DNA of 64,000 nt, from contig NZ_MTKN01000005.1 of assembly GCF_001975825.1 (NCBI RefSeq), positions 92,578 through 156,577 on the forward strand. The letters run 5' to 3'. A program made the translations under genes and the position numbers. Positions 37,373-45,547 of this stretch are shown in pieces (the stretch's first letter is position 1; each line of letters starts with the position of its first letter). The notes beneath the pieces were generated by a model, which saw only the letters and a program-made list of their open reading frames with translations, was not told the origin of the DNA and did not search any database. The DNA is from [Flexibacter] sp. ATCC 35208. GTDB taxonomy: Bacteria; Bacteroidota; Bacteroidia; Chitinophagales; Chitinophagaceae.

Positions 37373-38326
37373 TTATTTATTCTTCAAAATCTCACTTAAC
37401 ACAGCCTGCGCAGCCCATACACGGTTGCCGGCTTCTGGTATGACGATCGAATTCGGACCATCCAGTACCTCATCTGCGATCACCACATTTCGTCTTACTG
37501 GCAGACAGTGCATGATCTTCGCATTGTTCGTACCTATCAGTTTCGCGTTGTCCACCATCCAGCTGGGATCTGTGCAGGTGATCTTACCATAGTCTTTGTA
37601 AGAAGACCAGTTCTTCACATACACAAAGTCAGCACCTTCCAGTGCCTTATCCTGGTTGTATTCGATCCGCGCATTACCACTGAATTTTGGATCCAGTTCG
37701 TACCCTTCAGGATGTGTGATCACGAAATCAACTTCACCCCATGCATTCATCCATTGTGCAAATGAATTGGGTACTGCCTGTGGCAATGCTTTTACATGCG
37801 GCGCCCATGTCAGTACTACCTTTGGTTTACGTGGCTGCTGCCAGCGCTCTGCAATGGTAATAACGTCGGTGAGGCTCTGCAGCGGGTGCAGGGTCGCACT
37901 TTCCAGGCTCACTACAGGTACACCTGCATATTTGATAAACTGGTTAATGTACTTCTCAGTGTAATCCGCTTCCTTGTCTTTCAGACCGGGAAAAGTACGG
38001 ATCGCCATGATGTCAAAGTATTGCCCCATCACTGCTGCCGCTTCTTTCACGTGCTCTGAGGTGCTGCCATTCATAATCGCACCATCATTCATTTCCAGTT
38101 GCCAGCCTTCCTTATCGATGTTGAATACAACCGCTTCCATCCCAAGGTTCTTTGCCGCCACCTGCGTACTCAATCGTGTTCGCAGACTTGGGTTTAAGAA
38201 TATCATACCCAGGGTCTTGTTCTCACCCAGTTTCTTATCTTTAAAAGGCTGTTTTTTGTAGTCCAGAGCGATATCCACTAACCGTGGGACACTTGGCACA
38301 TCATCTACTGAAATAAATTGTTTCAT
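37373..38326 (-). CDS. argF': N-acylornithine carbamoyltransferase (acetyl- or succinyl-specific)
   Basis: 317 residues, transcarbamylase fold with the carbamoyl phosphate site SLRTRLST (47-54) and the C-terminal MHCLPVRRN. It belongs to the acylated-ornithine branch, closely resembling the Bacteroides fragilis N-succinylornithine enzyme (PKVVLTWAPH, ALPQAVPNSFAQWMNA, ITHPEGYELDPKF, FVYVKNW). The specificity position, Glu92 in the Xanthomonas acetyl enzyme and Pro90 in B. fragilis, is Ser90 here (GSTSEH). Published swaps at this site indicate a small residue favours succinylornithine, so I lean to succinyl specificity. 140 bp separate it from argD. Confidence 0.93.
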   Translation of the reverse strand: MKQFISVDDVPSVPRLVDIALDYKKQPFKDKKLGENKTLGMIFLNPSLRTRLSTQVAAKNLGMEAVVFNIDKEGWQLEMNDGAIMNGSTSEHVKEAAAVMGQYFDIMAIRTFPGLKDKEADYTEKYINQFIKYAGVPVVSLESATLHPLQSLTDVITIAERWQQPRKPKVVLTWAPHVKALPQAVPNSFAQWMNAWGEVDFVITHPEGYELDPKFSGNARIEYNQDKALEGADFVYVKNWSSYKDYGKITCTDPSWMVDNAKLIGTNNAKIMHCLPVRRNVVIADEVLDGPNSIVIPEAGNRVWAAQAVLSEILKNK

Positions 38327-38393
38327 TTTTTCTGTATGGCGCTGTAATGATGATAGTATAAAAGTTAGTGAGTGACTTAAGTTTTTGATTTTT

Positions 38394-38413
38394 AAAGCCT
38401 GCCACTGGCATCT
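38394..38413 (+). repeat. Divergent GC-rich interspersed repeat, copy d
   Basis: tttaaagcctgccactggcatc resembles the copy at 27351 with several substitutions; lies in the 140-bp gap between argD and argF'. Weakest copy, boundaries approximate. Confidence 0.35.
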
Positions 38414-38466
38414 GTAATCCTCAGCCGCTATTCTTTATAAAATACAAAATAAGTCAATAACAAAAG

Positions 38467-39591
38467 TTAGTTCAGTTCTTTGCTGAAAGCAGTCAGGAAC
38501 TCGTTGGCATGTTCCATGGTCAGTGCCAGTGAAGGCAGCAACCTGATCACATTTGGCTTCGCCTCGCCGGTAAAGATCTTATGCTTAAATAACAGTTCTT
38601 TTCTCACATGGTTCAGTGACTCCGGCAGTTCGATACCGATCATGAGACCTCTACCCCTTACCTCGGTTACCTGTGGAAATTTTTGCAGTTCGCTGATCAG
38701 GTAGTTACCTACTTTCTCTGCATTCGCAATCAGGTTTTCACTCTCCATTGTTTCCAGTACGGCCAGTGCTGCTGCACAAGCCAGGTGGTTACCACCAAAT
38801 GTAGTCCCCAGCATACCGTAAGCTGGTTTGATATGAGGAGCGATGATGATACCACCGATTGGGAAACCATTACCCATACCCTTTGCCATGGTGTAAATAT
38901 CTGCATTCACACCTGCATGGTCGTGGGAGTAGAATTTACCGCTTCTGCCATAACCACACTGTACGCTGTCTGCGATGAATACTGCATTATACTGATCACA
39001 CAGACTTCTGATCTTTTGCAGGAAAGAAGTGCTGGCTACTTTAATACCACCTACACCCTGTATACCTTCGATGATCACAGAGGAGATTTCGTTGGCTTTG
39101 AAAGCCGCTTCCAGTGCTGCTTCATCTTCCCATGGCAGGAAAATTACGTTGTCAGTCTGGTTCACAGGCGCTACGATCTTGGGATTGTCTGTCACCGCAA
39201 CAGCCAGGCTGGTTCTACCGTGGAAGCTGTTTTTGAAAGCAATTACTTTCTTTTTACCATTGTAGAAAGAGGCCAGTTTCAGTGCATTCTCATTTGCTTC
39301 TGCGCCAGAGTTCACGAGGAACAGCTGGTAGTCAGGCTTACCGCTCAGTTGGCCCAGTTTTTCAGCCAGTTGCTGCTGAATAGGGATCTTTACAGAGTTG
39401 GAATAGAAACCAACTTTGTTCAGTTGTTCGGTGAGCCGCTTTACATAATGAGGATGTGTATGACCGATAGAGATCACTGCGTGACCGCCATACATGTCAA
39501 GGTACTGGTTGCCCTGATCGTCCCAAACGTTGGAACCTAAGGCTTTCTCAATAGTAATATTATTGATGGGATATACGTCGAATAAATTCAT
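38467..39591 (-). CDS. argD: N-acylornithine aminotransferase
   Basis: PLP-dependent class III aminotransferase, 374 residues. The PLP lysine is Lys237 in TMAKGMGNGFPIGG. Other landmarks are NSGAEANENALKLA, FHGRTSLAVAVT and DSVQCGYGRSGKFYSHDHAG. In the pathway it converts N-acylglutamate semialdehyde to N-acylornithine. The start at 39591 gives MNLFDVYPINNITIEKA, standard for the Bacteroidetes form. It follows argC by 21 bp. Confidence 0.95.
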   Translation of the reverse strand: MNLFDVYPINNITIEKALGSNVWDDQGNQYLDMYGGHAVISIGHTHPHYVKRLTEQLNKVGFYSNSVKIPIQQQLAEKLGQLSGKPDYQLFLVNSGAEANENALKLASFYNGKKKVIAFKNSFHGRTSLAVAVTDNPKIVAPVNQTDNVIFLPWEDEAALEAAFKANEISSVIIEGIQGVGGIKVASTSFLQKIRSLCDQYNAVFIADSVQCGYGRSGKFYSHDHAGVNADIYTMAKGMGNGFPIGGIIIAPHIKPAYGMLGTTFGGNHLACAAALAVLETMESENLIANAEKVGNYLISELQKFPQVTEVRGRGLMIGIELPESLNHVRKELLFKHKIFTGEAKPNVIRLLPSLALTMEHANEFLTAFSKELN

Positions 39592-39612
39592 TGTTAAGAA
39601 GGATCTTAAGAT

Positions 39613-40596
39613 TTAAAATACGATTGATTTCAGCTTCAGTCCTGCAGTTTCATCCAGTCCGTACATGATGTTCATATTCTGAATGGCCTGTCCGGAGGCG
39701 CCTTTCACCAGGTTGTCTTCGATAGAGTGGATCACGAGTTTGTTGCCCACTTTCTCTAACTGGATCAGGACCTTGTTGGTGTTTACCACCTGTTTCAGGT
39801 CAATCTGTTTATCACTCACGTGTGTGAACGGTGCATCTGCATAATAGTCCTTATACAGCTGCTGTGCTTCTTCGAGTGACAGATCGCTGTTCAGGTACGA
39901 AGTGATCCAGATTCCTCTTGGGAAGTCACCTCTTACAGGTACAAAATTGATCTCACCTCCGAAAGAAGGTTGCAACAGCTGTAAGCTTCGTCGTATTTCC
40001 TTCAGGTGCTGATGGCTCAGCACTTTGTATGTGCTTACATTGTTGGCTCTCCATGTAAAATGGGAAGTTGCCTGCAGACTTTGTCCGGCACCGGTAGACC
40101 CAGTGATACCGGTAGTATGTACTTCCTGCAGTTTACCGGCCTTAGCCAGTGGCAATAGGCCAAGTTGTATAGCTGTGGCAAAGCAGCCCGGGTTGGCGAT
40201 GTTCTTTGCGCTGGCAATTTTTTCTTTGTTCAGCTCTACGAGACCATAAACGAATTCACGGCCTTTGGCTGTTTCACCGAGTCTGAAATCCTGGCTCAGA
40301 TCGATGATATTGATGTGTGCAGGGATGTCGTTGTCTTCCACAAATTTCTTTGCTTCGCCATGTCCCAGGCAGAGGAAGATCACATCCACATCGTTGCTGA
40401 GTTCACCTGTAAAGGTGAGCTCAGTTTCGCCCAGCAGGTCAGCATGTACGGCATACAAAGGATTGCCGGCATTACTGCGACTGTGTACGAATGATATATT
40501 TACGTTGGGATGATTGAGTAAAAGACGGATCATTTCACCGCCACCATAACCTGCGCCGCCTACGATCCCTGCATTTATTTTTTTCTCAGTTGCCAT
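39613..40596 (-). CDS. argC: N-acetyl-gamma-glutamyl-phosphate reductase
   Basis: Reduces N-acylglutamyl phosphate to the semialdehyde with NADPH. 327 residues. Rossmann motif GIVGGAGYGGGEMIRLL (10-26), catalytic Cys138 in ANPGCFATAIQLGLLPL. The NFVPVRGDFPRGIWITS block is also family-typical. It follows argG by 6 bp. Confidence 0.96.
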   Translation of the reverse strand: MATEKKINAGIVGGAGYGGGEMIRLLLNHPNVNISFVHSRSNAGNPLYAVHADLLGETELTFTGELSNDVDVIFLCLGHGEAKKFVEDNDIPAHINIIDLSQDFRLGETAKGREFVYGLVELNKEKIASAKNIANPGCFATAIQLGLLPLAKAGKLQEVHTTGITGSTGAGQSLQATSHFTWRANNVSTYKVLSHQHLKEIRRSLQLLQPSFGGEINFVPVRGDFPRGIWITSYLNSDLSLEEAQQLYKDYYADAPFTHVSDKQIDLKQVVNTNKVLIQLEKVGNKLVIHSIEDNLVKGASGQAIQNMNIMYGLDETAGLKLKSIVF

Positions 40597-40602
40597 TCTT
40601 AA

Positions 40603-41805
40603 TTATTTGCCGCCGTTGGCGCTCTCAGTTACCTGATGCCAGATCATAGTCTGGTTACCGAAGATCTTGCTGAAACCTCTTACATCTTCGCCACTCCAGC
40701 CATTATTCATCTCACCGTATTTACCGAATTTGCTGCTCATCAGATCATAAGCAGATTCGATACCAGTTACCTGGAAGCGGTAAGGCTGTAACGTTACAAA
40801 TACTTCGCCGGTCACATTTTCCTGGCTGTGCTGTAAGAACGCTTCGATGTCGCGCATTACAGGGTCCATGATCTGACCTTCATGCATCCAGTTGCCGTAG
40901 AATGCAGCCAGTTGGTCTTTCCAGCTCAGCTGCCATTTTGTAAGCACGTGTTTTTCCAGTGCATGGTGCGCTTTAATAATAATAACAGGCGCGGCAGCTT
41001 CAAAGCCTACGCGGCCTTTGATACCGATGATGGTATCACCTACGTGTATATCGCGGCCAATGGCAAATGGGCCTGCTATGGTTTGTAAGTATTGGATGGC
41101 TTCGGAAGGATGTGCAAAAGTCTTGTCGTTTACACCAGTCAGTTCACCTTTCACAAATTTCAGTTTCACCTGCTCAGTACCTTCTTTGGTAAGTTGTGTA
41201 GGCCATGCTTCTTCAGGCAGGAAACCGTTGGAAGTCAGGGTCTCTTTACCACCTACGGATGTACCCCACATCCCTTTGTTGATGGAGTATGCAGCCTTTT
41301 CAAAGTTCATTTCCACACCTTTTTCTTTCAGGTAAGAAATTTCTGCTTCACGGCTCAGTTTCATGTCACGGATCGGGGTGATGATTTCAACCCCTGGGAT
41401 CATGATATTAAAGATCATATCAAAACGAACCTGGTCGTTACCTGCACCGGTACTACCGTGTGCTACAGCATCTGCACCAACTTCTCTCACGTATTCGCCG
41501 ATAGCGAGTGCCTGGCTCATACGCTCAGCACTTACACTCAGTGGGTAAGTGTTGTTCTTCAGTACATTTCCGAAGATGAGGTATTTGATTACACTATCAT
41601 AATAAGAGCGTACTGCATTTACCGTCTTGTGGCTCTTCACACCTAAATTGTAAGCGCGCTTTTCAATTTCCACCAGTTCTTCTTCAGAAAAACCGCCGGT
41701 ATTCACGATTACAGAATGCACTTCATATCCTTTTTCTTCTGTCAGATATTTAACGCAATAGGAAGTATCGAGTCCTCCGCTAAATCCCAGTACTACTTTT
41801 TTCAT
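40603..41805 (-). CDS. argG: Argininosuccinate synthase
   Basis: Condenses citrulline and aspartate with ATP. 400 residues. The PP-loop is VVLGFSGGLDTSYC near the N-terminus, followed by HGSTGAGNDQVRFD and the GRVGFEAAAPVIIIKAHHALEKHVL block. The sequence is of the shorter bacterial type and entirely regular. It lies 42 bp after the GNAT gene and 6 bp before argC. Confidence 0.97.
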   Translation of the reverse strand: MKKVVLGFSGGLDTSYCVKYLTEEKGYEVHSVIVNTGGFSEEELVEIEKRAYNLGVKSHKTVNAVRSYYDSVIKYLIFGNVLKNNTYPLSVSAERMSQALAIGEYVREVGADAVAHGSTGAGNDQVRFDMIFNIMIPGVEIITPIRDMKLSREAEISYLKEKGVEMNFEKAAYSINKGMWGTSVGGKETLTSNGFLPEEAWPTQLTKEGTEQVKLKFVKGELTGVNDKTFAHPSEAIQYLQTIAGPFAIGRDIHVGDTIIGIKGRVGFEAAAPVIIIKAHHALEKHVLTKWQLSWKDQLAAFYGNWMHEGQIMDPVMRDIEAFLQHSQENVTGEVFVTLQPYRFQVTGIESAYDLMSSKFGKYGEMNNGWSGEDVRGFSKIFGNQTMIWHQVTESANGGK

Positions 41806-41847
41806 TTACTTATAGTGATAATGATTGTTGATAATAATATTGTCTAT

Positions 41848-42663
41848 CTATAAAAAATTAAACAGGAAGAATCTTTTCTTGCTCGCAGCAGCAGCGCCGC
41901 CGCCGCTTCCTCCCTCTTTTTCTTTACCGCTCTTGAGCAGTACGAATCTTTTATACCGCAGCCAGCGTTCGAACAGTTTGAAGTTGTCAGAGAACTTACG
42001 CTTGCGCTGTGAATGCTGGATAGTGCCGTTTGCGGCGACCATCACCTGTGGCTGTATCACTACATTATAATGTTCTGCTGCCGCTGCACGTTTTGCTGCT
42101 TCCTCTTTTGCTTTCTCTACAGGATCGTAGAGCATAGCAGTACACAGGCAGTTCTTACGATTCTTGCTGGTCAGCACGTCAAAGTTAACACAACTCCGGC
42201 ATCCTTTCCAGAACTCTTCGTCGTCAGTCAGTTCTGAGTACGTTACCGGCTCATAGCCCAGCTCGGAATTGATCTTCATCACAGCGAGACCTGTAGTCAG
42301 ACCAAAGATCTTGGCATCAGGATATTTCTCGCGGGAGAGTTCGAACACTTTATGTTTAATGGCTTTTGCCACACCATGTCCACGGAATGCGGGGTTTACA
42401 ATCAAACCAGAGTTAGCTACAAACTTCTCATGGCCCCAGGCTTCTACATAGCAAAAACCTACCCATTCACCTTTGTCAGTAACTGCGATCACGGCCTTGC
42501 CTTCTTCCATTTTATGCTGTACATATTCTGGAGAACGCTTAGCGATGCCTGTCCCTCTGGCCTTGGCGGAAGCTTCCATCTCGTCGGTAATTGTCTTACC
42601 ATAATGCTGATCGTCAACGGAGGCTACCCGTACGATAATATTCGGATTTTCCAATCTTGTCAA
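41848..42663 (-). CDS. GNAT-family acyltransferase heading the arg operon
   Basis: 271 residues. The acetyl-CoA loop is RGHGVAKA (94-101) in a GNAT domain of about 5-150. A short cysteine region follows (Cys155, Cys158, Cys172, Cys174: CRSC and CLC), which could bind a metal. A basic and Gly/Ala-rich tail ends the protein. First gene of the arg operon and no argA or argJ is present, so it is the best candidate for the N-acylglutamate synthase (acetyl or succinyl). The start is TTG at 42663, because a TAA lies four codons upstream and no ATG is available; TTG at 42654 is the alternative. Confidence 0.85.
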   Translation of the reverse strand: MTRLENPNIIVRVASVDDQHYGKTITDEMEASAKARGTGIAKRSPEYVQHKMEEGKAVIAVTDKGEWVGFCYVEAWGHEKFVANSGLIVNPAFRGHGVAKAIKHKVFELSREKYPDAKIFGLTTGLAVMKINSELGYEPVTYSELTDDEEFWKGCRSCVNFDVLTSKNRKNCLCTAMLYDPVEKAKEEAAKRAAAAEHYNVVIQPQVMVAANGTIQHSQRKRKFSDNFKLFERWLRYKRFVLLKSGKEKEGGSGGGAAAASKKRFFLFNFL

Positions 42664-42721
42664 TTGAAAACGTTACAATAAATAAATTGAATCTACTACC
42701 CATTTTGAGTGGGGGAAAATA

Positions 42722-42751
42722 CCTTAATGAATTTGTGAGGAGGCATTAAGG
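42722..42751 (-). promoter_or_regulatory. Hairpin with weak T-tract in the arg leader
   Basis: CCTTAATG / CATTAAGG arms with a 14-nt loop, followed on the minus strand by TATTTT then CCCCC. A plausible weak terminator or attenuator stem. Confidence 0.5.
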
Positions 42752-42755
42752 TTGC

Positions 42756-42783
42756 GATAGCGGGCTGGCTAGGCGACACTATC
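42756..42783 (-). promoter_or_regulatory. Hairpin overlapping the arg leader stop codon
   Basis: GATAGTG (42783-42777) pairs with CGCTATC (42762-42756), 7 bp with one U-G pair. Its 5' arm begins inside the leader-peptide stop codon, so a ribosome at the Arg codons or stop would block it. Confidence 0.5.
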
Positions 42784-42847
42784 AAATACGAGGTCGTCGG
42801 GATAGGTATCTAAAGACATTGAACCCAATGGAGTACTCACCTCCCAT
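42782..42847 (-). CDS. Putative arginine-rich leader peptide of the arg operon
   Basis: A 21-codon frame from ATG 42847 to TGA 42784-42782. It begins MGGEYSIG and ends FRYLSRRPRI, with arginine at 13, 17, 18 and 20 (AGA, CGA, CGA, CGT). Four of the last nine residues are Arg, just upstream of two hairpins and about 120 nt ahead of the first arg gene. This is the layout of a leader peptide used in ribosome-mediated attenuation: low charged tRNA-Arg would stall the ribosome over these codons. The start codon lies near the loop of a small stem (CTTCCC / GGGAGG). No homolog can be cited, and a chance ORF is not excluded. Confidence 0.6.
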   Translation of the reverse strand: MGGEYSIGFNVFRYLSRRPRI

Positions 42848-42944
42848 TAGGGAAGGGTGAAAAGGAGAAAGGTTATGGGCCGCAAAGTTTTCCAACTTCA
42901 GTTCAGCATTAAATTGTTAAAAACTGTCTTTAATTAATCAACCG

Positions 42945-42979
42945 CAAAGTTATAATATTATTTATTCAATGTGGTCAAA
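42945..42979 (-). promoter_or_regulatory. Probable arg operon promoter
   Basis: Minus-strand TAACTTTG (42945-42952), exact -7 box; TTTG (42976-42979) is 23 bp upstream, longer than ideal. The spacer contains TGAATAAATAAT, faintly reminiscent of an ARG half-box. A start near 42938 gives a leader of about 275 nt. Confidence 0.55.
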
Positions 42980-43173
42980 AAATTTTCCGACTTACTGTTA
43001 AATTTCCAATGCAAGATTAACAAAAGCCGCGCCAAACAGAGATTTATAGAAAATATATTTTCTCAATCTATATTTCAGCTGATCTACAATGGGTTATGAA
43101 AAAGGAGCCCTAAAAAGAGCTCCCTGTGTTCGTAGTTGTGTTAAATTTAATTATTTGCAGCTAGAGGTATAAA

Positions 43174-43782
43174 TCAGCTTTTGGGCGCATTGAACAATTG
43201 GACCTCACTCAATACAGGACAGGCTTTGGCTGCTGTGATGGTGATGCGGAGGCCCTTCGTCTCCGTGTCTGGTAATAATAATATACGTTTATGACCAATT
43301 GTCGTTTCGTTCGCTATTTCTTTAAATTGACCGTGATCCAGCACTTCTACCCTGAAACTCTTTACACGCTGGCCCAGCGCAATGTACTCCTGCAATAATA
43401 AACGGTTGAAAGTCATGGCTTTTTGAAGTTCAGCGTGATCACCGGCGTCAGTGCGGAGTCGGTACTTGCCCAGTAAGTGCCGGCATCGTCATCCACCAGA
43501 CTGGCAGGTTTTACCTGGGTCCTGGAGCTGGAAGCTGTTACTTTGGCATGCAGGGCCAGGTTCTTTTTAAATACCACCTCACGCATACGACGTGTCTTCA
43601 GTTCCATCGCCCCATTCCTTGCCTGTAAAGGTGTTTGGGCCAAAGCTGATAAACATGTAGTTTTCGAGGTCCTGCCACTCCAGCTGTGCTTTCGTAGGCA
43701 GAGGGCCGTAAGGGGCAATCTTCTGCGCGTTTGTAGCAGCCAGACAGGTTAACAGCCCGGCTGTAATCAATAATTTTTTCAT
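43174..43782 (-). pseudogene. Decayed GH29 alpha-L-fucosidase, catalytic region deleted
   Basis: Three pieces on the minus strand in order. Piece 1 (from 43782) has a signal peptide and the GH29 N-terminus (PYGPLPTKAQLEWQDLENYM, then GPNTFTGKEWGDGTED), and stops early in TSYA. Piece 2, in another frame from about 43600, starts FKKNLALHAKVTASSS and covers an F5/8 type C (discoidin-like) domain start. Piece 3 (43174-43416) is the rest of that domain (LLLQEYIALGQRVKSFRVEV). About 300-400 residues expected between pieces 1 and 2, with the nucleophile and acid/base, are missing. A further one-base shift separates pieces 2 and 3 at 43413. It cannot make an active enzyme. Confidence 0.88.
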
Positions 43783-44006
43783 CGTATTATATCATGGTTT
43801 CCGGAGTTAATACCATTGAGAGGAGGATTTCTGCTATTAGTAGAGAAAATAAAGGAAGTCAAAGTTAAAATAGTAGAATTCAACTGTTCCGCCATAAATG
43901 AAAAAAATTGCAATTGCAATTCATTTACATTACATTTAACGACCAGCTACACAATACAATACACCATTCAATCATGTTATCGGCAAGAGCAAAACCAAAA
44001 TGAAAC

Positions 44007-45401
44007 ATGAAAAAGCAGCATTTACACCGGAGAACATTTCTCAAAAACACAATGGCCGCCGGAGTCGGCCTTACCTTGCTGGATACTCCTTCCAGGTTAT
44101 TCGCTAACGTAAAAAAAGAAAAAGTCAGAATGGGCCTCATTGGCGTTGGTGCCAGGGGACAAGGCCACTTAGAGTTATGCTTAAACCGTACAGACGTTGA
44201 AGTAGTCGCTATTGCCGATCCTGACACTAACTGGGCAATTCCGGGAGCAAGAAAACTGATTGACAAGATCTACGGCAGTAAAAGGAAAGTAGCAGAGTAC
44301 ACAAACGGACCTGAAGATTTTCACAACTTACTTAAGAGAGATGACATCGACGCAGTGATCATCGCCACTCCATGGGAATGGCATACACCACAGGCAGTAG
44401 CTGCTATGAAAGCGGGTAAAACACCTGCAGTAGAAGTATGTGGCGCGACTGATGTTGGAGAATGTTGGCAACTCGTGAATGTGAGCGAAGAAACAGGCGT
44501 GCCTGTATTCGCCATGGAAAATGTAAGCTATCGTCGCGATATCATGGCGGTGCTGAACATGGTGAGACAAGGTCTCTTTGGAGAACTGACTCACCTGCAG
44601 GGAGGCTACCAACATGATCTGCGGAAAGTAAAGTTCAATGATGGGAAGCAGATTTATGGCGGTGGTGTCGAGTTTGGTGAGAAAGGACTTTCCGAAGCAC
44701 ACTGGCGTACTAATCACAGCGTACACCGTAATGGCGACCTCTATCCTACGCATGGTCTGTGGCCGGTAGCGAATATGATCAATGTGAACAGAGGAAACCG
44801 TCTGCTCTCTCTCACATCGGTAGCTACCAAATCACGTGGTCTGCATAAATATATTGTTGACAATAGCAGCGAGAGCCATCCAAATGCAAAGGTGCAATTC
44901 AATCTTGGTGATATTGTTACTACTTTGATCCGCACCAGCAATGGAGAAACGATCATGTTGTCGCATGATACGAATTCACCTCGTCCTTATTCTTTGAACT
45001 TCCGGGTGCAGGGAACGAATGGTTTGTGGATGGATGATAAAGCAAGTGTGTATGTGGAAGGCAAGAGCCCTTATGATGAGTGGGAAAAAGCAGGTGAGCC
45101 GGAAGATGGAGGCAGCTATATGGGTAAATATGATCACCCGCTGTGGAAGAGATATACCAAGAGTTCTGCAGGTGCAGGACATGGAGGAATGGATTGGTAT
45201 GTGATTAATAGCTTTGTAGAAAGTATAAAGAGAGGAGCGCCTTATGCACAGGATGTGTATGACCTGGCTACGATGTATGCGATAACGCCATTGAGCGAAG
45301 CATCGGTAGCAGAGGGAGGGAGTGTACAGTACATACCTGATTTCACGAGAGGGCAATGGATCAATCGAAAACCGATCTTTGCGCTGGATGATCAGTATTA
45401 A
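44007..45401 (+). CDS. GH109-like Gfo/Idh/MocA protein (alpha-N-acetylgalactosaminidase family)
   Basis: 464 residues with a twin-arginine signal (HRRTFLKNTMAAG). The NAD-binding Rossmann domain begins VRMGLIGVGARGQGHLEL. The C-terminal domain contains YPTHGLWPVANMINVNRGNR, LSLTSVATKSRGL and SAGAGHGGMDWYV, close to the bacterial NAD-dependent GH109 enzymes that remove terminal GalNAc by a redox-assisted elimination mechanism. Substrate identity is inferred from these blocks. Next to a decayed fucosidase and the amino-sugar genes, it fits a role in trimming host- or environment-derived glycans. A terminator follows. Confidence 0.87.
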   Translation: MKKQHLHRRTFLKNTMAAGVGLTLLDTPSRLFANVKKEKVRMGLIGVGARGQGHLELCLNRTDVEVVAIADPDTNWAIPGARKLIDKIYGSKRKVAEYTNGPEDFHNLLKRDDIDAVIIATPWEWHTPQAVAAMKAGKTPAVEVCGATDVGECWQLVNVSEETGVPVFAMENVSYRRDIMAVLNMVRQGLFGELTHLQGGYQHDLRKVKFNDGKQIYGGGVEFGEKGLSEAHWRTNHSVHRNGDLYPTHGLWPVANMINVNRGNRLLSLTSVATKSRGLHKYIVDNSSESHPNAKVQFNLGDIVTTLIRTSNGETIMLSHDTNSPRPYSLNFRVQGTNGLWMDDKASVYVEGKSPYDEWEKAGEPEDGGSYMGKYDHPLWKRYTKSSAGAGHGGMDWYVINSFVESIKRGAPYAQDVYDLATMYAITPLSEASVAEGGSVQYIPDFTRGQWINRKPIFALDDQY

Positions 45402-45440
45402 AACCGGATGATGAATATCTAAAAAGAATGATCAATATTT

Positions 45441-45475
45441 AAAAAGAAAGCCGCTCAGTGAGCGGCTTTCTTTTT
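45441..45475. terminator. Bidirectional terminator
   Basis: Palindrome aaaaagaaagccgctca / tgagcggctttcttttt between the convergent GH109-like and permease genes. Confidence 0.88.
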
Positions 45476-45547
45476 AAAATATATTTCGTAATTGCATAAT
45501 GGCTTTACCACTCTTGCATACGCAAGTTTGTCTATTAAATCTCTTGT

